Shown: positions 25,440-34,695, counted from the stretch's first letter. The stretch is 64,000 bases of DNA from Streptomyces dysideae (GCF_001514305.1 NZ_KQ949088.1:155222-219221); one strand, 5' to 3'. Numbers and translations: made by a program. The notes: generated by a model not told the origin, from the sequence alone.

Positions 25440-25692
25440 CTCCGCAGAAGTGCGTGACGTCGGGGGCCTGGGACGCGCTGGGCGACCTGGTGGGTGTTGT
25501 CGGCGGTCTGCAACCCGCTGCCGACGTCCGGGAACTGCCGTATCCCCGCCTCCCAGGCCAGGAACCGAACCGCACGACGCCCGCGCCGGAAACCGCCGGT
25601 TCTCCACCGCCGAACGGGGCAGCTCCGGCACGAAGGGCAGCACCTGGTCGCCGACCTCCTTGTCGACGGCGGTAGTCCATGCCGCCGAGCCG
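25440..25692 (-). pseudogene. Remnant of a DUF574/SAV2177-type SAM methyltransferase
   Basis: Translated in three frames, this stretch shows the marks of the Streptomyces DUF574 methyltransferases in order: LGGMDY, then AVDKEVGDQVLPFVPELPR and ENRRF, then RFLAWEAGIRQFPDVGSG and TADNTHQVAQR. At least two frame changes separate them, near 25665 and about 25585. The N-terminus and the whole C-terminal two thirds are missing. The remnant occupies most of the 397-base gap between the copper-protein and LCP genes. I see no other gene there. Confidence 0.75.
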
Positions 25693-25715
25693 GCTATGGC
25701 GTTCTACGGTCCGGG

Positions 25716-27179
25716 CTACGAACACCCCACCTCATCCCCCCGCACCACCCCGGACTCCCGCTGCCCAGGATCCGCCGCCTTCACCTTCCGCACCCCCCGG
25801 AAGTCCGCCCCCACCACCACCTTCAACGTCGCCCCCAGCCCTTTGACCACCCGCAGCTCACTCCCGGGCAACGCGGCCGCCAGCGACTTCGCCGACCGGT
25901 CCCACCGAGGGTCGTACGCGACGACCGTCCGCTTCACCGTCCGGTCCGCCGCGTTCACCGGCTTCCGTGTCGTGCGGAAGCCCTTCGCCGCCAGCGCGGA
26001 GTCCACGCGCCGCCCGAGTCCCGCCGTCGCCGTCCCGTTCTCCACCTGGACGCGGATCTGCCGCGGGGCGATGTCCACCCGTACCGCCTTGGCGCCCGGC
26101 CGCCGTACGGACAGTGGCCGGTCGTCGCGGAGGGACCGGAAGAGGCGGTCGGCCTTCTTGGCGTCCCACTTCAGGGTCGAGCCCAATCCCTTGACGACGT
26201 ATCCCATCCGGCCGATCGGGACCGTCGTGAACTCCGACGACGACGGTGAGAAGTTCCGCATCGCGCGGCCGAGGTCGAGCAACTCGTCCGCGCCGAAGCC
26301 CTTGTCGGCGCGTACGGAGCCCAGCACCGCCCGTGTCACGTCCCGGAACTTCATGGGGTTGAGGAGGATGCCGGAGGACGTCGCTCGGTCGATCAGCGCC
26401 GCCATGAAGCGCTGCTGACGCTGCATCCGGCCCAGGTCGGAGGCGCCGTCGACGTGCCGGGCGCGGACGTACTGGAGGGCCTCGCCGCCCTTCAGGTCGT
26501 GGGTGCCGGGCGGCAGGTCGAGGCCGGTGTAGGAGTCCTTCAGCGGTTCGGCGGTGCAGATCTTCACGCCGCCGAGTACGTCCACCGTCTTCATGAAGCT
26601 GGTGAAGTCGACCTCCAGATAGTGGTCGATCTTCACCTTGGTCATTTTCTCGACCGTACGGACCGTCAGGTTCGGGCCGCCCTCCGCGTACGCCGCGTTG
26701 ATCTTGATGGGGTGTCCGCCGTGCCGTCTCCCGGTCGTCCCGTCGGTGTGCGCGGGCGTCATGGCGTACGAGTCGCGCGGCAGGCTCACCACACTCGCCC
26801 GATCCCGGTCCTCCGAGATGTGCACGATCATGATCGTGTCGGTGCAGTGGCAAGGCGCGCCGCCGAGCCGGTACTTGCGGCGCTCGGCGTCCGTGATTTT
26901 GTCGCGGCCGTCCGTGCCGACCAGCAGGACGTTCATGCCGTGGCCCGCGCGCGGGCGGTTCTTCATGTCCTTGAAGGGGTCCACGCGCGCGAAGCCCGCG
27001 TCCAGGCTGGTGATCACCGCGTGCCCGATCCCGGACGAGGCCAGGACCACCACGGACAGCGCGGTCACCGCCCGCATGGCCCAACGCGGCTTCTCCCGCC
27101 GTACGGGCGGCCTCGGCGCGCGGCGGGACGGCTGCGGGCGGCGTTGCGGCGCGGGGGAGCGGCGGGGCGGCGTGGGCAT
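25716..27179 (-). CDS. LCP-family cell-wall glycopolymer ligase 2 (with LytR_C)
   Basis: This 487-residue protein has a basic, Pro-rich cytoplasmic N-terminus (1-35), a membrane helix (about 36-56) and the LCP catalytic domain: LLVGTDGRD, VVSLPRDSYA, INAAYAEGGPN, IDHYLEVDFTSF, GEALQYVRARH and RMQRQQRFM. A C-terminal LytR_C domain (about 360-470, starting IRVQVENGTATAG) follows. ATG at 27179 with GGAGGTG. Two cysteines in CHCTDTIM are unusual. Probably attaches a wall glycopolymer; which one is not visible. Confidence 0.93.
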   Translation of the reverse strand: MPTPPRRSPAPQRRPQPSRRAPRPPVRREKPRWAMRAVTALSVVVLASSGIGHAVITSLDAGFARVDPFKDMKNRPRAGHGMNVLLVGTDGRDKITDAERRKYRLGGAPCHCTDTIMIVHISEDRDRASVVSLPRDSYAMTPAHTDGTTGRRHGGHPIKINAAYAEGGPNLTVRTVEKMTKVKIDHYLEVDFTSFMKTVDVLGGVKICTAEPLKDSYTGLDLPPGTHDLKGGEALQYVRARHVDGASDLGRMQRQQRFMAALIDRATSSGILLNPMKFRDVTRAVLGSVRADKGFGADELLDLGRAMRNFSPSSSEFTTVPIGRMGYVVKGLGSTLKWDAKKADRLFRSLRDDRPLSVRRPGAKAVRVDIAPRQIRVQVENGTATAGLGRRVDSALAAKGFRTTRKPVNAADRTVKRTVVAYDPRWDRSAKSLAAALPGSELRVVKGLGATLKVVVGADFRGVRKVKAADPGQRESGVVRGDEVGCS

Positions 27180-27317
27180 GGGGACACCTCCGCTGGGAGC
27201 GGATCTGGGGCCGTACGTGGGATCCGTGAGCACCGTAGGCCGATACGATCTGTGGCCCGACTCAGTACGCCGGCGGCGCGCAACGGTGTCCCCCGTTCGC
27301 GGTAACGTGATGCCCCT

Positions 27318-28361
27318 ATGAACGCCAAGCCCGACGTACAGCTCCCCGCCGTTTCTGTGATCATGCCCGTCCTCAACGAGGAGCGGCATCTGCGCGGAGC
27401 CGTCCAAGCGATCCTCGCGCAGGAGTACGCCGGCGAGATGGAGGTCGTGATCGCCCTCGGTCCGTCCACGGACCGCACGGACGAGATCGCCGCCGAGCTC
27501 GTACGGGACACTGCGTCCGACAGAAGCAAGCGCGTCCACACCGTCCCCAACCCCACCGGCCGTACGCCCGCCGCCCTCAACGCCGCGATCAAGGCCTCCC
27601 GCCACCCGGTCGTCGTCCGCGTCGACGGGCACGGCATGCTCTCGCCGAACTACATCGCCACCGCCGTACGGCTCCTGGAGGAGACCGGCGCGCAGAACGT
27701 CGGCGGCATCATGCACGCCGAGGGCGAGAACGACTGGGAGCGCGCGGTGGCCGCCGCCATGACCTCGAAGATAGGGGTCGGCAACGCGTCGTTCCACACG
27801 GGAGGCGACGCCGCGCCCGCCGATACCGTCTACCTCGGGGTGTTCCGGCGCGAGGCGCTGGAGCAACAGGGCGGCTACAACGAGGAGTTCATCCGCGCCC
27901 AGGACTGGGAGCTCAACTTCCGGATCCGCGAGGCGGGCGGGCTCATCTGGTTCTCGCCGGAGCTGAAGGTGTCGTACCGGCCGAGGCCGTCGGTGAAGGC
28001 GCTCGCCAAGCAGTACAAGGACTACGGCCGCTGGCGGCACGTCGTCGCCCGCTACCACGAGGGCTCCATCAACCTGCGCTACCTCGCCCCGCCGACCGCG
28101 GTGTGCGCCATCGCGGCGGGCCTGGTCGTGGGCGCCCTGCTGACCCCGTGGGGCTTCGTGATCCCCGGCGGCTATCTCGCGGCGATAGGGGCCGGGTCCC
28201 TCCCCGCCGGCAAGGGGCTGTCCCTCAAGGCCCGGCTCCAGATCCCCGTCGCCCTCGCCACCATGCACATGTCGTGGGGCTTCGGCTTCCTCACCAGCCC
28301 GCGCGCCCTGGCCAAGAAGGTCATCGCGTCCCGGCGCCCGGCGGTCCTCACCTCCAAGTGA
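27318..28361 (+). CDS. Family 2 glycosyltransferase
   Basis: This 347-residue enzyme has a GT-A fold (about 1-230): VSVIMPVLNEERHL at 12-25, the metal-binding RVDGH in place of DxD at about 107, and an ED-type acceptor site QDWELNFRI near 200. Two membrane helices (about 255-300) follow. It is similar in layout to ExoA-type succinoglycan glucosyltransferases. Its ATG at 27318 is divergent from the LCP gene at 27179, so the two may share regulation and pathway. Donor and acceptor are not identifiable. Confidence 0.9.
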   Translation: MNAKPDVQLPAVSVIMPVLNEERHLRGAVQAILAQEYAGEMEVVIALGPSTDRTDEIAAELVRDTASDRSKRVHTVPNPTGRTPAALNAAIKASRHPVVVRVDGHGMLSPNYIATAVRLLEETGAQNVGGIMHAEGENDWERAVAAAMTSKIGVGNASFHTGGDAAPADTVYLGVFRREALEQQGGYNEEFIRAQDWELNFRIREAGGLIWFSPELKVSYRPRPSVKALAKQYKDYGRWRHVVARYHEGSINLRYLAPPTAVCAIAAGLVVGALLTPWGFVIPGGYLAAIGAGSLPAGKGLSLKARLQIPVALATMHMSWGFGFLTSPRALAKKVIASRRPAVLTSK

Positions 28362-28412
28362 GCCCCGCCGGGCCCCGGCCCGCGCCTATGGCCACGCTCC
28401 TACGACCGCGCT

Positions 28413-30041
28413 CTATGACCAGGTGAAGCCCGGGTTCACCTTCATGCAGGCCTTCGTGTCTGAGGCGTTGAGGGCCTCCGCCGACTCCGGCGTCTCGTCG
28501 CTCTGCTTCGGCGCCTCGTACGCCGTGCCCTCCCGCCAGTCCGCGCCCACGAACAGCGTGACCCCGGACACGTCCGTGGACTTCTTGACCGCGCTCGTCG
28601 GGATGCCGAGCGCCTTGGCGACCCGCTGGGCGTCGCCCTCGAGGTCGGCGCTCGGGTAGCGGACGACCGTCGTCTCCTCGACCGTCGAGACCGACTGGTC
28701 CGCCACCGCCTGCGTGAAGCCCTCGCCGACGAGCAGCCGGGCGACCGCGGAGGCCCGGCCGGCGACCGCGGCCAGCATGGCGGTGCGGGTGCCGTTGCGG
28801 ACCTGCACGGCGATCTCGTCGTCCGCGGCGGCCGGGTCCGCGGTCGGAGACGCCGACGCCTCGGTGGTCTTCTTCTTGTCCTTGCCGTCCAGGGCGATGT
28901 CCTCGCGCACCAGCCGGAACAGCTGGGTGGCGTCCTCGGTGGGCTCGACGCGGGCGCCGACATAGCGGTTGGGCATCGTCGTCATGGTGATGCGCGCGGT
29001 CGGCACCTTCTTGAGCTCGCCCGCCAGGTCGTAGAGCTTGTCCACCCTGCCCAGGCCGTCGTCGACGGTGAGCGCCTCGGTGGCCGCCTCCGCGAGGGCC
29101 CGCAGCTTGCCCGGGTTGCTCAGCTTGGCGTTCTTGCGCAGCTCACGGACCATCGAGTTCATGTACTGGTGCTGCGCCTTCGCGCGGGCCAGATCGCTGC
29201 CGTCCTCGAAGCCGTACCGGGTGCGCAGCCACTGCAGGGCCTGCTCGCCCTTGACGTACGTCGTGCCCTTCTCCAGCTTCAGCCCGGAGCCGTGGCCCGC
29301 GCTGTCCTTGGAGTGGATGTTGGCGTCCACACAGACCGGGACGCCGCCGATCGCGTCCGCCATCGACACCACACCCGAGAAGTCGATCATCATGAAGTGG
29401 TCGATGTGGATGTCGGTCAGCTTCTCCCACGTCGCCACCGTGCAGCCGGGGCCGCCACGGCCCAGGGACTGGTTCGTCATCCTGCGCCCGACGGTCGCCG
29501 CGTACACCTTCCCGGTGTCCGGGTCGGTGCACTTGGGGATCTCCACCAGGGTGTCGCGGGGCATGCTGACGACCGACATGTTGGTGCGGTCCGCGGACAC
29601 GTGCAGCAGCATCTGGACGTCGGCGAGCGGGGTGGAGCCGAACGTCTCCTTCGCGCCGCCCAGTTCCTGGTTCTCCTTGCTGTCCCGCGCGTCCGAGCCG
29701 ATCAGCAGGATGTTCAGAGGCGTCTGGCCGGCCGCGTTCGCCTCGGGCTCGGCCGCTCGGTCCTTCGCGTCGCCGAGGTTGAGGGCGTCCTTCCTCAGGT
29801 TGTCGTTGAGGTGCTGGTAGTAGAGATACCCGGCCCCCGCCGTGCCCAGTATCACCACCGCCAGTACCGTCGCCGACCAGCGCAGCGCACGGCGTCTGCG
29901 CCGCGTCCGGCCGGTCCCGCGACCCCCGCCGCGGTGCCCGCCGCCATCGTGCCGGCCGCCCGGGTCGGCCGGTGCGCCCTCGTCGCCCCGCGGCGTGTCC
30001 TCGCCCTGCGACGTGTCTTCGCCCTGCGGTGTCAGGGACAT
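28413..30041 (-). CDS. LCP-family cell-wall glycopolymer ligase 3 (with LytR_C)
   Basis: This 542-residue protein has a cytoplasmic N-terminus with short PQGEDTSQGEDT repeats and a basic patch, a membrane helix near 52-72 and the LCP domain (ILLIGSDARD, VVSMPRDTLVEIP, IDHFMMIDFSG, GEQALQWLRTRYG). LytR_C (about 400-500, IAVQVRNGTRT) follows. The conserved INxAY motif is replaced by TNQSLGRGGP. ATG at 30041. It converges on the glycosyltransferase gene. Three upstream CACCCTGTC repeats may matter for its regulation. Confidence 0.92.
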   Translation of the reverse strand: MSLTPQGEDTSQGEDTPRGDEGAPADPGGRHDGGGHRGGGRGTGRTRRRRRALRWSATVLAVVILGTAGAGYLYYQHLNDNLRKDALNLGDAKDRAAEPEANAAGQTPLNILLIGSDARDSKENQELGGAKETFGSTPLADVQMLLHVSADRTNMSVVSMPRDTLVEIPKCTDPDTGKVYAATVGRRMTNQSLGRGGPGCTVATWEKLTDIHIDHFMMIDFSGVVSMADAIGGVPVCVDANIHSKDSAGHGSGLKLEKGTTYVKGEQALQWLRTRYGFEDGSDLARAKAQHQYMNSMVRELRKNAKLSNPGKLRALAEAATEALTVDDGLGRVDKLYDLAGELKKVPTARITMTTMPNRYVGARVEPTEDATQLFRLVREDIALDGKDKKKTTEASASPTADPAAADDEIAVQVRNGTRTAMLAAVAGRASAVARLLVGEGFTQAVADQSVSTVEETTVVRYPSADLEGDAQRVAKALGIPTSAVKKSTDVSGVTLFVGADWREGTAYEAPKQSDETPESAEALNASDTKACMKVNPGFTWS

Positions 30042-30164
30042 CGTGTCCTCCACCGCGGGCACCTCCCCCCGCACACTGCTCCGCGCCAACTCCCTGCCCT
30101 TCCCCACCCTTTGCCCGACACGGCTGCGCCGCCGCGCCGGACCTCCCTGTCCCGCACGGCTCCG

Positions 30165-30208
30165 CACCCTGTCAGAGCACCCTGTCCACCACGGATCGAC
30201 ACCCTGTC
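30165..30208. repeat. Three direct CACCCTGTC repeats upstream of LCP 3
   Basis: Perfect 9-base copies at 30165-30173, 30178-30186 and 30200-30208 lie 124-167 bases before the start of the LCP gene at 30041, within a 333-base gap that holds no gene. On the transcribed side they read GACAGGGTG. A regulator site is possible. Confidence 0.5.
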
Positions 30209-30374
30209 GAACGACTGTGAGCCCGGCCCGCCCCAGCCCAGGCCGGCTCCGCGACCGCCCTGCCGTATCAGACCGGTGTGGGCCCGACACGGTTGTGCCG
30301 TTCGCCGGACAGACGTACGCCCGACAAGGGCACGTATCACGTCGAGTAAGACGCGATACGGCCCCGTCGGGTCA

Positions 30375-32138
30375 CTACTTGGCGCATTCCACCTTGTCCG
30401 CGGTGGACTTCTGGACCCCCTCGGGAGTCGCGGCCGAGGAGGAGTTGAGCTTCACCCCGGCCCCCTTGAAGTCCTTGCCCAGGGTGAGTGTCATCGTCGG
30501 CAGCCCCTGGGCGTTGGTGACGCTCTCGCCCGGCTTCATCGCGGATCCGGACAGACCCATGATGTCGGCGAGCCTGCGCGCCTGGTCGGCCTGGTCGGGG
30601 GCGTACTCGAGCGTCGTCTTCGACAGCGTCTTCGGAGCGTTGCCCGCGTTCTCGGACTTGGACACACCCTCGTCGTTCTGCAGGTACAGGAGCTGTGCCT
30701 GCGCGCTGCCCGCTGCCGCCCCGCCGTTCAGGATCTGCACCCGTACCTCGGAGGCGTCGGCCTTGGTGCCCTTGAGACGGGCGGCCACGGCGGCGGCCTC
30801 CTTCTTCTTCTGCTGCTTGACCTCGGTGAACGACACATCGTTCTTGATCATGTCGAAGACCTGGGGAGCCGACGTCTCGTTGACGACGACGGTCGCCTTG
30901 ACCTTCTCGGCAGGGTTGTCGATCACCGGGACGGTCGTGAACGTCAGGTTCTTGACGTTGAGCTTGCCCAGCTCCAGACCCAGGTCCTTCAGCTTGCCGA
31001 TGCTGTCCAGCGCGGAGTCGACGGTCAGCGCCTCGGTGCCCGCCTCGGCCAGCTTCACCATCTTGGTCGGGCTGGTGAGCGTGTCGTTGGACTTCAGCTT
31101 GCGCATCAGCGCGCTGAGGAACTGCTGCTGCAGCTCGATCCGGCTCAGGTCGCCGCCGAAGCCGACCGAGTGCCGGGTGCGCACGAACGCCAGCGCCTGC
31201 TCGCCCTCGATGTTGTGCGTGCCCGCCGCCAGCTTCAGGTGCGAGTCCGGGTCGTCGATGTCCTTGGCCAGACAGACCTCGACCCCGCCGACCGCCGAGG
31301 TCAGCGTCTTGACCGCGTTGAAGTCGGCGACCATGAAGTTGTCCGGCTTCACCCCGGTCAGCTCGGTGACGGTCCGCATCGCGCAGCTGGGCGTACGGCC
31401 GTCCTGGCCGAGGCTGGTGTTGAACCGGACGCCGGCCGAGCCCGGGATGACCTTCTGGCTGCCGTCCTCCTGGGTGGTCGGACAGTCCGGGATGTCGACG
31501 ATCAGGTCACGCGGGATGCTGAGCGCGGTCGCGTTCGTCCGGTCCTTGGAGACGTGCAGCAGGATCGTGGTGTCGGCGTGGCCGACGCTGCCGGCGTCGC
31601 CGTAGCCCTCGTTGCCCGAGCCGGTGCGCTTGTCGGTGCCGATCAGCAGGATGTTGATGGCCTTGTCCTTCTGGAAGCCACCCGTGCTCGCGCCGTCGTC
31701 CGGAACCGAGTCGATGTTCGAGTTGAGGTGCCGGATGTAGAAGTAGGCGCCAGCGGCCGCGGCGAGCACCACGAAGGCCATGACACCGCCGGTCCACAGC
31801 AGCGCCTTCTTCGCCTTCCCCTTCTTCTTCACCGGTCGGCGGCCACGCCGCCCCGGCAGGGGTTCCTCGGGCGCACCCCGGCGCCTGCGCGGCGGCGGGA
31901 CCTCCCGCCCCGGCACCTCACGCTCCGGCGGTGCGGTCCGGCTGCGCACCGCACCGCCGGCGCCACCCGCTGCACGCGTGGCGCCGGCGGCACCGGACGC
32001 GGATCTACGCGGTCTAGGTACGGGCGACTGCGCTGCGGAAGGAGTCAGTCGCAGTTCGTATTCGCCGGTGTTCGGATTGAGTACCCACTGGTCTGCGGGG
32101 TCGATGTCGTCCGCCCGCCCACGGCCTTGCGCGTCCAC
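30375..32138 (-). CDS. LCP-family cell-wall glycopolymer ligase 4 (with LytR_C)
   Basis: This 587-residue protein has a long cytoplasmic N-terminus (about 1-115) opening with DAQGRGRADDIDPADQWV, a membrane helix (about 120-142) and the LCP domain (ILLIGTDKRTG, ALSIPRDLIVDIP, GEQALAFVRTRH, SRIELQQQFL). A large spacer and a C-terminal LytR_C-like region (VRVQILNGGAAAG) follow. I chose GTG at 32138, with GGAGG upstream, because the conserved N-terminus begins there; a TTG at 32186 would add 16 residues. Longest of the five LCP proteins. Confidence 0.92.
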   Translation of the reverse strand: MDAQGRGRADDIDPADQWVLNPNTGEYELRLTPSAAQSPVPRPRRSASGAAGATRAAGGAGGAVRSRTAPPEREVPGREVPPPRRRRGAPEEPLPGRRGRRPVKKKGKAKKALLWTGGVMAFVVLAAAAGAYFYIRHLNSNIDSVPDDGASTGGFQKDKAINILLIGTDKRTGSGNEGYGDAGSVGHADTTILLHVSKDRTNATALSIPRDLIVDIPDCPTTQEDGSQKVIPGSAGVRFNTSLGQDGRTPSCAMRTVTELTGVKPDNFMVADFNAVKTLTSAVGGVEVCLAKDIDDPDSHLKLAAGTHNIEGEQALAFVRTRHSVGFGGDLSRIELQQQFLSALMRKLKSNDTLTSPTKMVKLAEAGTEALTVDSALDSIGKLKDLGLELGKLNVKNLTFTTVPVIDNPAEKVKATVVVNETSAPQVFDMIKNDVSFTEVKQQKKKEAAAVAARLKGTKADASEVRVQILNGGAAAGSAQAQLLYLQNDEGVSKSENAGNAPKTLSKTTLEYAPDQADQARRLADIMGLSGSAMKPGESVTNAQGLPTMTLTLGKDFKGAGVKLNSSSAATPEGVQKSTADKVECAK

Positions 32139-32361
32139 GGTTGTCTGAGTCCTCCGTCGGGGCCACGCGGCGCCTTCCCCCTCCAAGGCGCTCGGGTCTC
32201 GGTCAAACAGTGCGCAAGCCTAACTACGGCCGGGTGCACCGGATTGCTCACACTATCCGTCCAGTTCGACGTCAAGCGACGACGGTGACAAATTCCACGT
32301 CCCTACAAAGGGCAATCTGCCGCATTTCCCTGAACTGGGGTTCGTCGACTTGGCGATCGCT

Positions 32362-33606
32362 TTACCCGCAGGCGTCCTCGGCGGCGGTGTTCCCGCGGAA
32401 AGTAGGTGTGGGGGCGGGGTCCGCGGCGGGCTCACCGGGCCGTTCAGCGGCCCCCTTCCCGTCGCTGTACCCACCCTCATGGTCATAAGACCGGTACCCG
32501 CTGTAGCCGGACGGCCCCGCGACCTCCAAAGGTGTGTCCGTACGCAACCGCTCGAACAACTTCTCCGCCTCAGGTTCCACAAGTTGATCGCGATTGGCGT
32601 TGTAGAGGTACGACTCCCGCGGAACAGTCAGAAATTGCACACGTTCGGTGGGGATGTCGCGCAGCCCGCGAGCGAGTTCGTACAAACCACGCAAGCTGGC
32701 CAAATCGGGATCTGTGGTGAGCGACGAAGTGGCGGCATCCAGCACCGGATAAAGCTTGACCGGATTCAGGAGTACGCCATTGCTCCACACCTTGTTGACG
32801 AGCGCCGCGAGGAACCGCTGCTGCCGGTCCATCCGGTCGGTGTCGCTGCCGTCGCCGAGCGACTTGCGGGCGCGGACGTAGCCGAGGGCCTGCTCGCCGT
32901 CGAGGGTCACCTCCCCGGCCGGCAGCCGCAGCTTGGCCGCCTTGTCGTCGATCGGCTCCGCCAGACAGATCCGGACCCCGTCGACGGCATCGACCATCTC
33001 CTTGAACCCGCGGAAGTCGACGACGGCGTGATGATCGACACGGATGTCGGTGAGCCTCTCGACAGTCCGGACGGTGCAGGCCGAACCGCCCGCCTGGAAG
33101 GCGTAGTTGAACATCGCGAACATCGGCTCGGTACGGCTACCGTCGGGCCGTCGGCACCCCGGCACGTCCACCATCAGATCGCGCGGGATCGACACCGCGG
33201 TGGCGCTGCGCCGCCCCGCGGTCAGATGCAGCAGGATCGTGGTGTCCGACCGCTCGGTCCCCGAGTCCCGCCCATACGGGCGGTTCCCGTCCCCCGCCCG
33301 CGAGTCCGACCCGATGAGCAGAATGTTCCGTGCATCCCGAACCAGCGAGGTGGGCCGCTCCCGCTCGAACCGGGCAAGCTCGGCAGCGGCGGCCTCGTCC
33401 CGGGTGATGTTCCCGTCCAGCTTCAGATAAACGGCCACCCCGGCCCCGCCGGCCACGACGACAAGCCCACAGAGCCCAAGGGCCCCGTACCGCACCCACC
33501 GCCTCCGACGCCGCCGTATACCCCCCGCACCACTGGCGGACGCCCCCACCGCCTCGTCCACACCGCGGCCCGCCCCCTCGGAGCCCATGCCTGCGTTGTC
33601 GGTCAC
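32362..33606 (-). CDS. LCP-family cell-wall glycopolymer ligase 5
   Basis: This 414-residue protein has a short cytoplasmic head with an Arg run (RRRRRRW), a membrane helix (about 42-62) and the LCP domain (ILLIGSDSRAG, AVSIPRDLMVDVPG, VDHHAVVDFRGF, GEQALGYVRARKS, DRMDRQQRFLAAL). The protein ends soon after the domain with a Ser/Pro/Gly-rich tail and no LytR_C. I chose GTG at 33606, which has GGAG six bases upstream; GTG at 33618 is an alternative. Three LCP genes (28413, 30375, 32362) follow one another on this strand. Confidence 0.92.
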   Translation of the reverse strand: MTDNAGMGSEGAGRGVDEAVGASASGAGGIRRRRRRWVRYGALGLCGLVVVAGGAGVAVYLKLDGNITRDEAAAAELARFERERPTSLVRDARNILLIGSDSRAGDGNRPYGRDSGTERSDTTILLHLTAGRRSATAVSIPRDLMVDVPGCRRPDGSRTEPMFAMFNYAFQAGGSACTVRTVERLTDIRVDHHAVVDFRGFKEMVDAVDGVRICLAEPIDDKAAKLRLPAGEVTLDGEQALGYVRARKSLGDGSDTDRMDRQQRFLAALVNKVWSNGVLLNPVKLYPVLDAATSSLTTDPDLASLRGLYELARGLRDIPTERVQFLTVPRESYLYNANRDQLVEPEAEKLFERLRTDTPLEVAGPSGYSGYRSYDHEGGYSDGKGAAERPGEPAADPAPTPTFRGNTAAEDACG

Positions 33607-33789
33607 GTGCGACTCCACCCCTCATGACGTACGAACGTGTCGTGCGGGCTGCTTCTACGACCATGGCGTGGGTGGGGGGCGGGGGGTGGGTGGTGATGGG
33701 CTGAATGAGTGAAGGGGGATGGGGGAGCGGGAGGCGGGGGTGCCAGGTCTGGGGGGGGAGCGCGCTGGGGGGAGGGGACCCCGCGGGGT

Positions 33790-33898
33790 GCAGGGGACGC
33801 AGTCCCCGCCGGGGTTCAGGGGCGGAGCCCCTGGCGGGGGGGGCGAAGGGGCGGAGCCCCTGGGGATGGGACGGGTAGGGGCGGCGGGGGCGAGAGCC
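33790..33898. repeat. Dispersed GGGGCGGAGCCCC / GATGGGACGGGTAG element, copy 1
   Basis: Hairpins GGGGAC-GTCCCC (33790-33808), CAGGGG-CCCCTG (33817-33833) and AGGGGC-GCCCCT (33847-33861) are followed by a GGATGGGACGGGTAGGGG core at 33864-33881. The same core, with an adjacent hairpin, recurs at 52449-52503. It fills most of the 333-base gap between the LCP gene and TIGR03089, which holds no gene. The type is recalled as a common Streptomyces intergenic repeat. Confidence 0.6.
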
Positions 33899-33939
33899 GC
33901 CCTGCGTCAGCCGCCCGGAGCCAGCCCCCCGCCCTCCAA

Positions 33940-34695
33940 TTACCGCGCCGTCGCCGAAACCCTCTCGCTCTCGATCCGCCTGGCCAGCGCCTCCTCGCCA
34001 AGCGCCTCCAGGTGCCGGCACAGCACCACCGAACCCCCCGTGGCCAGCGCCGCGTACAGCCCGGCGTTGAGGCCCTCCCACGTGTCGTACGGCAGCCCGG
34101 ACAGGATCCGCGACCCCGGCCCCGTAAGCCCCAGTGCCGGCGCCTCCGCCCGCGCCCGCTCGACGACCTCGGCCCCGCTGAACTCCCGCCCGGCCACGAT
34201 CAGCGCCGGCCCCTCGGGATCCACCGGCGCGAACGGCACGAATCGGTCACCCTGACTCGGCACCTCGACGGCGTAGTCGGCGAAACCGGCCGGCGGCTGC
34301 GGAAAACGGCCACCGAGCGGCCGCAGCGCCAACGCCACCCGTTCCCCACCACACGCCCGCGCCGCATCCAGCGTGTCCGGCCCGCTCACCACCAGGTCGG
34401 CGGCCCCCGCCTCCCCGGCCACGTCCGCGACCGCGCCCACCGACGAACACGCCAGCAGCCACACCGCCGTCTGCCAGTGCGCGGGCAACAGCAGCGCGAC
34501 CCGGTCACCGGGCCCGGCACCGAGGTCGCCCTGGAGCAGGTTCGCGGTCTTGGCCACCCAATTGGCGAAGGTGGCCACGGACAATTCGACGCGTTCCCCG
34601 GTGGCGTCGTCGTAGAAGGTCACCAGGGGGCGTCCGGGATCCGCAGCGAGCGCGGAACTCAGCAGGTCGGCAGGGGTGCGATCGGTGGCATTCAC
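33940..34695 (-). CDS. TIGR03089-family protein (N-terminal acyl-CoA-synthetase-like domain)
   Basis: This 251-residue protein resembles only the first part of adenylate-forming (ANL) enzymes: LVTFYDDATGERVELS, then FANWVAKTANLLQ and GPGDRVALLLPAHWQT. The phosphate-binding loop and the C-terminal lid are absent. Stand-alone versions next to LCP genes are conserved across actinobacteria (TIGR03089), so this is the normal form, not a truncation. GTG at 34695. It cannot be a complete acyl-CoA synthetase; its role is unknown. Confidence 0.85.
   Translation of the reverse strand: MNATDRTPADLLSSALAADPGRPLVTFYDDATGERVELSVATFANWVAKTANLLQGDLGAGPGDRVALLLPAHWQTAVWLLACSSVGAVADVAGEAGAADLVVSGPDTLDAARACGGERVALALRPLGGRFPQPPAGFADYAVEVPSQGDRFVPFAPVDPEGPALIVAGREFSGAEVVERARAEAPALGLTGPGSRILSGLPYDTWEGLNAGLYAALATGGSVVLCRHLEALGEEALARRIESERVSATAR

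Noticed and set aside
29169..32288. 1039-codon plus-strand open frame over two minus-strand LCP genes
   Set aside because: Antisense to LCP 3 and LCP 4, whose motifs are unmistakable; the translated antisense protein is Arg/Val/Leu-rich without domains.
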